Shown here piece by piece: positions 1 to 5,841 of a stretch of DNA of 7,124 bases (its first letter is position 1; every line of letters begins with the position of its first letter). Origin of the DNA: Acholeplasmatales bacterium Tener_01 (GTDB lineage Bacteria > Bacillota_I > Bacilli_A > ML615J-28 > CAG-698). Location of the stretch: assembly GCA_001604495.1 (NCBI GenBank), contig LVBR01000087.1, positions 1 to 7,124 of the forward strand, given 5' to 3'. The translations under genes and the position numbers were made by a program. The notes beneath the pieces are model-generated. The model did no database searches and was not told the origin of the DNA. It saw nothing but the letters and a program-made list of their open reading frames with translations.

Positions 1-1152
1 AGTGTTTCCACTAGCCCAAGTGATTGTAGCACCTTGAGGAGTTGAATCAAATAATTGTAAGTTAGCAGTAACTTCTTTGCCATCATTTAATGCTAATACT
101 TTTTCTTCAGCCTTAGCGATGATTTGTTCATCAGTTAATGTTTCAGTTACATGAACGATTGCATTGTCATCGATAGGTAAGAATTGAATTTCATTGTTAT
201 ATAATGAAATAAATCCAGTGATATCAGCAGTTTGACCATTAACCATCTTAGCTTTCAAAGCGGCTTGTTGATCAGCTGATGCGAAGCATGTTGAAGAAGA
301 TAGATAGATATAAGCTCTCTTTCCGCTTCTTTGGAACCATAAATATTTGTCTTCAATATTTAATAGTTCAACACCTTTAAGTGTACATAACATACCTTGT
401 TTGTCAGTTAAGCTCTTATCACTAATCTTTTCAGCTGCATCATATAATGCAGTGATATCAGTAACTGCAACTTCTTTAACTGTTGCATCAATTACTTCGA
501 ATGTTGCAGAAACAACTTCAAATACTGTTGAATAAATATCTTTGTTACCAGTAACAAGGATTTCAACACCTGGTTTTAATGTTTCAAAGCTTTCAGAAGT
601 GATAGCTAAACGATATGCATAGTATCCACCATCTTCATTTTGGAAGTATACTAATGCAGTTGTGTCAGTTTCTTTCCAAGCATAAGTAACTCTACCTTTA
701 ACATTAACCATAGTTCCTTTTTCAGCAGCCATGAATTCTGCCCAAGTTGTTAATGCGAATGCAGGAACTTTTCTTTCAAATGTTTGAGAAACAGTGTTTC
801 CTTTTTCATCTTTAATTGTAGCTTTTAATGTGTAACTAACTTCTACAGATGCAAATTTATTAACATCGATAGTAGTTTTTTCACCAGCTACAGCTACAAC
901 TTTAACGTCGTTAGCGTCTCCGCTCTTAACTTCAACTGTCCATTCAACATCATATTGAACACCATCAACAGCAACATGTGAAACTAGTTGATAATCATCA
1001 GCTGTAGTTTCTGAGCCATCTTTGTATAGGTTATATACAAAGTTCTTTGCTTTTTCTAATGCCTCAGCATCACCTTTGTTATTTTTGCCACAAGCAAAAA
1101 GTCCAAATAATACTACTAAAGCTAATAGTAATCCAAAAATTCTTTTTTTCAT
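1..1152 (-). CDS. Surface lipoprotein with Ig-like and OB-like modules, C-terminus cut by window edge
   Basis: This frame is open from an ATG at 1152 to the left edge, giving 384 residues with no stop, so the protein is incomplete at its C-terminus. Residues 1-21 are a lipoprotein signal (MKKR, hydrophobic core, lipobox LFAC with Cys21), so it should be anchored outside the membrane. Residues 29-72 look like a bacterial Ig-like module ending in a YDVEW strand. Residues 146-222 and 253-328 each resemble an OB-like beta-barrel module (VNVKGRVTY...LVYFQNED; CTLKGVELL...LWFQRSG), of the kind seen C-terminal to the nuclease in YhcR-like proteins. Residues 344-384 begin a second Ig-like module (ATITWASGNT). 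No catalytic motif is visible. The start is fixed by GGAAAGGG at 1159-1166. It lies 19 nt after the nuclease gene and probably shares its transcript. A role in binding nucleic acid or assisting the nuclease is inference from the shared module type and position. The reading frame and lipoprotein nature are secure; the domain names are approximate. Confidence 0.85.
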   Translation of the reverse strand, partial: MKKRIFGLLLALVVLFGLFACGKNNKGDAEALEKAKNFVYNLYKDGSETTADDYQLVSHVAVDGVQYDVEWTVEVKSGDANDVKVVAVAGEKTTIDVNKFASVEVSYTLKATIKDEKGNTVSQTFERKVPAFALTTWAEFMAAEKGTMVNVKGRVTYAWKETDTTALVYFQNEDGGYYAYRLAITSESFETLKPGVEILVTGNKDIYSTVFEVVSATFEVIDATVKEVAVTDITALYDAAEKISDKSLTDKQGMLCTLKGVELLNIEDKYLWFQRSGKRAYIYLSSSTCFASADQQAALKAKMVNGQTADITGFISLYNNEIQFLPIDDNAIVHVTETLTDEQIIAKAEEKVLALNDGKEVTANLQLFDSTPQGATITWASGNT

Positions 1153-1158
1153 TTTTTA

Positions 1159-1166
1159 CCCTTTCC
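1159..1166 (-). promoter_or_regulatory. Ribosome binding site of the last lipoprotein
   Basis: On the minus strand this reads GGAAAGGG, 6 nt before the ATG at 1152. It fixes the start of the open-ended lipoprotein gene. The bases from here through the ATG (AAGGGTAAAAAATG) are identical to those before the solute-binding protein gene. Confidence 0.8.
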
Positions 1167-1171
1167 TAAAA

Positions 1172-2494
1172 TTAATGTATTCTGACATCGTCTTCTGAGA
1201 AAATTCTCAGTTGATATGAACCACTATAATAGTCAACAATTCCTAAAACATCAATTGTTTGCTCTTTAAAGATATTATAATTGATGCTTCCGTCTTCATT
1301 ATAAAACACTTCAGATTTGATAGTGATTGTTTTACCGTCCTGTTCACAAGTAAGAATCATATACTTATTTGTTCCAGTATCGCTTACTCTTGTTGACTTA
1401 ACATACAATCCTTCTATTTTGACAGAAGTACTCATCATTGCCTCACAATTCTTCATTACTTTTTTCTCACCAGTTTCTTCGTTTACAACTAAAGTAACTT
1501 TGCCATTAAGTAAATTATCTACTGTGAACAATGGATTACCAGGTTCAACACCTGTTTTAATTAATTTAATATTGCTTGGATCATTTGGTTTGATCGCACG
1601 ATATTGAAGGCCTGAAACTTGATAAGTTTCACCTGCTTCATAGTATTGTACTGTCCCAACAATCCTAGATCTATTTCCAGCATTAACGATTTCTAAGCCT
1701 TCACCATTTAAGTTATATCCTAAATAAACGCTAATACCGAAATATAAACCAGTTTCTTCATCAAAATCTTCTAAGTAGATTGTATTTGCATGATTACGAA
1801 TAACATTACCTTCAAAAGCAACTTTCAATCCAACGTAATCAACAACATGCAATCTCAACTCTTTCAATGTTAATTCTATCGCTTCACCATAATAGAAGTC
1901 AGGATCTTTTTCATCAGAATAAACATGAAGTTTGTTCTTTCTTGCTTGGGCAATAGCTTCTAAGCAAATATCACCATAACGATTTTGACCACTATTTGAT
2001 GCAAATGCATAGCCGTTTTGTAAAATTTCTAGATTTAGATTCCTATAATCTCCATCTTCACTAGTCTTATACCATACCCATACTAAATATCTTCCACCAG
2101 TCGAGTCTAAATTCCATTTATTATCATCTGATTCAATTAAAATGTTTGTGGCATTAGATAGTATTTCTTTAGTAAACTTTGATGCTGCTTTTCCCCACTC
2201 TTCAATCTTTCCTGTTGATTCAGGAGTGTTAATTGCAAGATATCTTGCTTGTAATACACCTTCAGCAACTACATTAGATGGGACAATGAAGTGTGTTGTA
2301 TCACCATCAACAAACTTAGAAACCGTTACTTCTTGCTTAAGTGACTCACTTGTCATGTCAAGTTTTAATTCACTAACAAAGTCTCGGTCATTTTCTGGTT
2401 GTTGAGGGTTTTTACCACCACAGGCAAATAAGCATAAAGCTAAAGAAAATATTAAAGCAATTATAGGAAGCTTAATTAATATTTTCTTTGTCAT
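1172..2494 (-). CDS. Surface-anchored SNase-family nuclease lipoprotein with two C-terminal OB-like modules
   Basis: Predicted extracellular, calcium-dependent phosphodiesterase that cuts DNA and perhaps RNA. Residues 1-25 are a lipoprotein signal with lipobox LFAC and Cys25. The SNase fold spans about 57-195. Numbering by staphylococcal nuclease, VDGDTT holds Asp65 (Asp21), RYLAINTPES holds Arg84 (Arg35), Asn89 (Asp40) and Glu92 (Glu43), and TGGRYLVWVW holds Arg135 (Arg87). The two catalytic arginines and the catalytic Glu are therefore kept, but one calcium-ligand Asp is Asn. Residues 223-298 and 356-438 look like OB-like beta modules, an architecture recalling Bacillus subtilis YhcR, though this 440-residue protein lacks YhcR's second, 5'-nucleotidase-like half. 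It sits 18 nt after the solute-binding protein gene and 19 nt before another OB-containing lipoprotein, inside an ABC importer operon. Its ribosome site is weak (AAAGTGA). The stop is TAA. The family call is firm; activity is likely but the Asp-to-Asn change leaves some doubt, and the substrate is not shown by the sequence. Confidence 0.9.
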   Translation of the reverse strand: MTKKILIKLPIIALIFSLALCLFACGGKNPQQPENDRDFVSELKLDMTSESLKQEVTVSKFVDGDTTHFIVPSNVVAEGVLQARYLAINTPESTGKIEEWGKAASKFTKEILSNATNILIESDDNKWNLDSTGGRYLVWVWYKTSEDGDYRNLNLEILQNGYAFASNSGQNRYGDICLEAIAQARKNKLHVYSDEKDPDFYYGEAIELTLKELRLHVVDYVGLKVAFEGNVIRNHANTIYLEDFDEETGLYFGISVYLGYNLNGEGLEIVNAGNRSRIVGTVQYYEAGETYQVSGLQYRAIKPNDPSNIKLIKTGVEPGNPLFTVDNLLNGKVTLVVNEETGEKKVMKNCEAMMSTSVKIEGLYVKSTRVSDTGTNKYMILTCEQDGKTITIKSEVFYNEDGSINYNIFKEQTIDVLGIVDYYSGSYQLRIFSEDDVRIH

Positions 2495-2498
2495 AAAT

Positions 2499-2505
2499 TC
2501 ACTTT
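2499..2505 (-). promoter_or_regulatory. Weak ribosome binding site of the nuclease gene
   Basis: AAAGTGA on the minus strand, four bases before the ATG at 2494, is the only Shine-Dalgarno-like stretch in the 18-nt gap after the solute-binding protein gene. It is poorer than the sites of the flanking lipoprotein genes, which suggests lower translation or dependence on ribosomes arriving from the gene before. Confidence 0.5.
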
Positions 2506-2512
2506 ATTATAA

Positions 2513-3925
2513 TTAGCTATTATATTCACATTCATCGATAGCATCTTTGAATAAGCTAGCGATAGCATCGTCACCTGCAGCAACACCTGCAAGTAATGCC
2601 TTATCAATGATAGCACCTACTTGGTCACGAGCAGTAGAAGATCCAACGAATGCAGGGCTTACAAAGTATGCATCAGCTTGTTCCATACAAATCTTTGTTG
2701 AAAGAGCTGAAACATAGTCGCCACCATCAGCTTTATTTAATGTGTTTGCAAAGTATTCATTGTTCATAACTGATTTAATAACTGGAACATATCCACTAGC
2801 GATTGAGAATTCAGCTTGGAATTCAACGCTTGTAGTTAAATACTTAACGAATAACCATGAAGCTACAACTTCTTGAGGATTATTCTTCTTGAAAATACAT
2901 ACGCTTGGTCCTTGAGAAATAACTTTTGGTTTTGCAGGATTTACTTGAGGAATAGTAGCGATGCCAACTTCGAATGGATAAGCGCCATCAACTTTAGTTG
3001 GACGTTGGTGAGTTGCACCAGCACTTGATCCGATACTCATATAGCTCTTTAATTCGCCTTCTTTATTGCTAACAAACAAGCCAGAAGTATAAGCACCATA
3101 AATAGTTTGAGTTGTTACATATCCTTTTTCATACCAAGATTTGAACTTCTTAACAAAGTTACGATTGATATCTGTATCAAATAGATAATGATCTCCACTT
3201 GCACTAGTATAAGCTGTCTTTTGTCCATCAGCCATGTATTGTTCACACATTGTAATGAACCAGTTTGCACTTGAGTCATATCCTAGAGGAATACAGTTAG
3301 GATCGATTTCTTTAATTCTTGCACATAGTGCTTCCATCTCATCCCAAGTTGTAGGAACTGTTAAGTTGTTAGCTTCGAAGAATGTCTTGTTGTAATACAA
3401 TACTTCAGTAGATTTACTGAATGGCATTGTATACATTAATCCATCACCAAATGCAGTTCCTTCTGCATAATAACCAGGAATGAAGTCATCGATTTGTTCT
3501 TGAGTTAAACCTAAGATTCCACCATTGCCATCTGATTCTTTAGATGCAATTAAATCATCTAATGTAGCAACTGCACCAGCTAAGTTGTATAGTGCTACAT
3601 GGTCAGGATAACAATATGCGATGTTTGGTTGATTTCCTTCTGTAATTTCAGTTGAAATTTGGTCACGAACATCGTTGTAACTACCAATCTTTTGACTGTC
3701 AATGTGAATGTTAGGATAAAGTTTATTGAATTCAGCAATATACTCATCTAAAACATCAGATAGATTTGAACCCATTGTGTGATAGAAAACAACTGTAACT
3801 TCACTTCCATCATATCCGCCATCAGGAACGATGAAATTAGGTTTTGCTTTCTTTGAACCACATCCAACAAATACAAATGCGATTAAAACAAGTAAAACAA
3901 CTAATAAATTTTTCTTTTTTAACAT
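2513..3925 (-). CDS. CUT1-type ABC transporter solute-binding lipoprotein (family 1, UgpB/MalE-like)
   Basis: Extracellular receptor that captures the substrate and delivers it to the two permeases. Residues 1-22 form a lipoprotein signal (MLKKK, hydrophobic core, lipobox FVGC with Cys22). The mature protein of about 450 residues has the normal length and landmarks of bacterial solute-binding family 1: an N-terminal strand VTVVFYHTMG (43-52), EFNKLYPNIHI (65-75), PFSKSTEVLYYNK (168-180), VPTTWDEM (190-197), and a late ASWLFVKYLTT segment (355-365). The PFxxSTxVLYYNK stretch resembles the glycerol-3-phosphate and glycerophosphodiester binder UgpB, which hints at a phosphorylated ligand, but related sugar binders share it and the ligand cannot be read from sequence. 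Seven cysteines besides the anchor (105, 201, 211, 227, 343, 413, 466) are unusual for an exported protein of this group. It lies 49 nt after the second permease gene, the widest gap inside the transporter, and has a strong ribosome site. The stop is TAA. The family is certain, the substrate open. Confidence 0.95.
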   Translation of the reverse strand: MLKKKNLLVVLLVLIAFVFVGCGSKKAKPNFIVPDGGYDGSEVTVVFYHTMGSNLSDVLDEYIAEFNKLYPNIHIDSQKIGSYNDVRDQISTEITEGNQPNIAYCYPDHVALYNLAGAVATLDDLIASKESDGNGGILGLTQEQIDDFIPGYYAEGTAFGDGLMYTMPFSKSTEVLYYNKTFFEANNLTVPTTWDEMEALCARIKEIDPNCIPLGYDSSANWFITMCEQYMADGQKTAYTSASGDHYLFDTDINRNFVKKFKSWYEKGYVTTQTIYGAYTSGLFVSNKEGELKSYMSIGSSAGATHQRPTKVDGAYPFEVGIATIPQVNPAKPKVISQGPSVCIFKKNNPQEVVASWLFVKYLTTSVEFQAEFSIASGYVPVIKSVMNNEYFANTLNKADGGDYVSALSTKICMEQADAYFVSPAFVGSSTARDQVGAIIDKALLAGVAAGDDAIASLFKDAIDECEYNS

Positions 3926-3931
3926 TTTTTA

Positions 3932-3940
3932 CCCTTCCTT
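3932..3940 (-). promoter_or_regulatory. Strong ribosome binding site of the solute-binding protein gene
   Basis: AAGGAAGGG on the minus strand ends 6 nt before the ATG at 3925 and supports that start. A strong site fits the usual need for more binding protein than membrane components in an ABC importer. Confidence 0.75.
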
Positions 3941-3957
3941 TTTAAGAACTTTATAAT

Positions 3958-3972
3958 TTCAATTTAATTGAA
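3958..3972. repeat. Perfect 7-bp inverted repeat between permease and binding-protein genes
   Basis: The bases TTCAATT, T, AATTGAA form a perfect palindrome of 7-bp arms around one base, in the 49-nt gap just after the second permease's stop codon. The one-base centre does not make a good RNA hairpin, and no U-run follows, so it is not a terminator. It could be a small operator, or a chance product of AT-rich sequence. The symmetry is certain; function is not shown. Confidence 0.35.
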
Positions 3973-3974
3973 TA

Positions 3975-4862
3975 TTATCCTTTAATACCACTACGGCTTA
4001 CACCCTTCATAATATACTTACGTAAGAATAAGAATACCATAAATAGTGGTAAGCTTACCAATGCAACGGCTGCCATTTGAATTGGGATATTTACATCACC
4101 AGTAGATTCAACGAAGGCATTTCTTAAACCGTTGGTAATCAAACTATGAGTTTCTCCTCGAGTAACCAAACGAGGCCAAATATATGAGTTCCATGCACCC
4201 ATCATCTTTAAAATCGTAATAGAGATTAAAGTAGGAAGTGCTAAAGGAATCATTATTTTCCACAAATACTTAATATCACTTGTACCATCAACCTTAGCAG
4301 CAAGATACAATTCATTAGGTATTTGTAAGAAGTTTTGTCTTAATAAGTAAATATAGAATACACTTACAAGGAATGGAACAATTAAAACGGTAAATGTATT
4401 TAACCATCCTAATGTTGTAACAGTTCCGTAGTTAGTGATTGTAAATAGTTCACCAGGAATCATCATTGTAGCAAGAAGTGCTGCAAACAATGCATTCTTT
4501 CCTTTGAACTCAAGTCTTGCAAACGCAAACGCAGTTAAAACTGTAATTATTAATGATAGAATTGTTGAAACAACACCAACAAACAAAGTATTTAGGAACA
4601 ATTGTCCTAAACTTGCAGTAGAAAACGCATCTGCATAGTTACTCCACATTACTGTATTTGGCCATAGCGAAGGAACACTCCAACGATATTCATCCAAAGT
4701 CTTAAGAGATGAGTTAATCATCCAGTAGAATGGGAAGATAACTATAATCGCAACCATAATCAAGAAAAAGTACAATAGAACCTGAACCAAAACACTAACA
4801 AATTTTTGTTTATTTGTTACTTTGGCCATATTTTTTTGATGCATTACATTAATATCTGCCAT
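3975..4862 (-). CDS. CUT1-type ABC transporter permease, MalG/UgpE-like
   Basis: One of the two membrane subunits of the importer. Its 295 residues are normal for this family, with six likely transmembrane helices at about 23-46, 86-112, 122-141, 152-175, 202-222 and 258-283. The cytoplasmic loop that docks on the ATPase is at 184-209 (LAAKVDG, then a conserved IP pair), and the first residue of the EAA motif is Leu187 instead of Glu. The family's typical C-terminal ending, a glycine- and lysine-rich GVSRSGIKG, is present. The ATG at 4862 is chosen over in-frame Met7 and Met12 because AGAGG lies six bases before it. The gene starts 10 nt after the other permease gene, and its ribosome site touches that gene's stop codon, so translation is probably coupled. 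The stop is TAA. Family assignment is firm; assignment to MalG rather than MalF side rests on the short periplasmic N-terminal region, the C-terminal motif and gene order. Confidence 0.95.
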   Translation of the reverse strand: MADINVMHQKNMAKVTNKQKFVSVLVQVLLYFFLIMVAIIVIFPFYWMINSSLKTLDEYRWSVPSLWPNTVMWSNYADAFSTASLGQLFLNTLFVGVVSTILSLIITVLTAFAFARLEFKGKNALFAALLATMMIPGELFTITNYGTVTTLGWLNTFTVLIVPFLVSVFYIYLLRQNFLQIPNELYLAAKVDGTSDIKYLWKIMIPLALPTLISITILKMMGAWNSYIWPRLVTRGETHSLITNGLRNAFVESTGDVNIPIQMAAVALVSLPLFMVFLFLRKYIMKGVSRSGIKG

Positions 4863-4868
4863 ATTGCA

Positions 4869-4873
4869 CCTCT
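4869..4873 (-). promoter_or_regulatory. Ribosome binding site overlapping the upstream permease's stop codon
   Basis: AGAGG on the minus strand begins with the last A of the first permease's TAA stop and lies six bases before the second permease's ATG. It decides the start at 4862 over the later methionines and suggests that ribosomes finishing one permease start the next, which would keep the two subunits balanced. Confidence 0.75.
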
Positions 4874-5829
4874 TAATAATGTACCTTCTTCTTACTTATA
4901 TATAAGTTAAGAAGAGTAACCAATAAAATTATTCCAAACAGTATTAGTGCAGCTGCACTAGCACGTCCTTGATTATTATTTTCTAAGGCATCGTAAATAA
5001 ATCCAACCATTGTATTCAAAGATGTTGTTGAACCAGTAGCTGCCATATCCTCACCTAAGATACCAACTACGCTTGAATATTCTTTAAATCCACCGATGAA
5101 ACCAGTAATTACAACGTATGCAATCATTGGAGAAAGAAGTGGAACAGTAATTCTAAAGAATACTCTTGTACGACTTGTACCATCAACTTTAGCTGCTTCA
5201 TAGTATTGTTTATTAACACTTTGAAGTCCACCAAGTAGAATCAAGATCTTAAATGGAAGTGCATTCCAAACAATATAGAAGATAACTACGAACATATTGT
5301 GCCAATATGTTGAACCAGCATTGATCCAGTTGATTGGTTTTCCACCAAATAATTGAATTACATTGTTAACAATACCGTGTGTAGCAATTATGCTCGCTGA
5401 GCTATTAGGATCACCACCAGCAATATTACCAACGATATTGAACATCGCAGCAAATACCATACCGATTGCGATAGTATTTGTTACATAAGGCAAGAAGAAT
5501 ATTGTCTGTAACAATCTACGCAATGGTCTAATTGAATTCAAACATACTGCAATTAATAATGCCAAAAACGAAGATAGAGGAACTGTGATAACGCACAGTA
5601 ACATAGTTGTCTTTAGACAGTCTTTAAAGTTTTTGTATTCAATAACTTTTACAAAGTTTTGAAAACCAAATTCGAAAGTTTGTCCTCCAGCAGCCGCAAG
5701 TCCTCTATAACCATTTAATAGTGACATTCTTACAGTATTGAATATAGGCCAAACTGTAAAAACTAATAGTAGGATTAAAGCAGGAGATAAGTAAACCCAT
5801 GCTTTCCATTGTTGCTTGCTTTCAACCAT
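4873..5829 (-). CDS. CUT1-type ABC transporter permease, MalF/UgpA-like
   Basis: The other membrane subunit of the importer, 318 residues. The N-terminus WVYLSPALILLLVFTVWPIF (11-30) is the first helix, and the following segment with NTVRMSLLNGY is typical of UgpA-type permeases. Further helices are likely near 75-97, 107-132, 177-200, 233-255 and 291-311. The ATPase-docking loop is complete: EAAKVDGTS at 211-219, followed by ITVPLLSP at 227-234. The external segment at about 133-175, between the third and fourth helices, is glycine- and serine-rich and looks somewhat longer than in typical UgpA proteins; it ends in the family-like INWI. The ATG at 5829 has AGGAGT seven bases before it, and the gap to the ATPase stop is 10 nt. 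The stop is TAA. It should pair with the MalG/UgpE-like permease to form the channel. Family call is firm; substrate unknown. Confidence 0.95.
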   Translation of the reverse strand: MVESKQQWKAWVYLSPALILLLVFTVWPIFNTVRMSLLNGYRGLAAAGGQTFEFGFQNFVKVIEYKNFKDCLKTTMLLCVITVPLSSFLALLIAVCLNSIRPLRRLLQTIFFLPYVTNTIAIGMVFAAMFNIVGNIAGGDPNSSASIIATHGIVNNVIQLFGGKPINWINAGSTYWHNMFVVIFYIVWNALPFKILILLGGLQSVNKQYYEAAKVDGTSRTRVFFRITVPLLSPMIAYVVITGFIGGFKEYSSVVGILGEDMAATGSTTSLNTMVGFIYDALENNNQGRASAAALILFGIILLVTLLNLYISKKKVHY

Positions 5830-5835
5830 TTATAA

Positions 5836-5841
5836 ACTCCT
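5836..5841 (-). promoter_or_regulatory. Ribosome binding site overlapping the ATPase stop codon
   Basis: On the minus strand the ATPase stop TAG runs straight into the ribosome site, reading TAGGAGTT. AGGAGT lies six bases before the first permease's ATG at 5829. As at 4869-4873, this arrangement suggests translational coupling between adjacent transporter genes. Confidence 0.8.

Noticed and set aside
347..535. Plus-strand open frame of 62 codons
   Set aside because: It lies wholly opposite the lipoprotein gene at 1-1152, is Ser/Thr/Val-rich as expected from the reverse of that coding sequence, and has no ribosome site.
1143..1157. A-runs on either side of the last lipoprotein's start codon as a possible phase-variation switch
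   Set aside because: The runs are only 6-7 bases long, and MKK/MLKKK starts are ordinary for lipoproteins in AT-rich genomes; the neighbouring binding protein gene has the same feature.
1317..1607. Plus-strand open frame of 96 codons inside the nuclease gene
   Set aside because: Antisense shadow of a well-supported gene; no domain and no ribosome site.
2142..2405. Plus-strand open frame of 87 codons opposite the SNase domain
   Set aside because: It overlaps the conserved active-site coding region on the other strand and shows no protein-like motifs.
3941..3974. Possible internal promoter with TATAAA in the gap before the binding protein gene
   Set aside because: No acceptable -35 hexamer lies 16-18 bases upstream, and TATAAA-like strings are frequent in DNA this AT-rich.
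4435..4638. Plus-strand open frame of 67 codons opposite the second permease
   Set aside because: Antisense shadow of membrane-helix codons.
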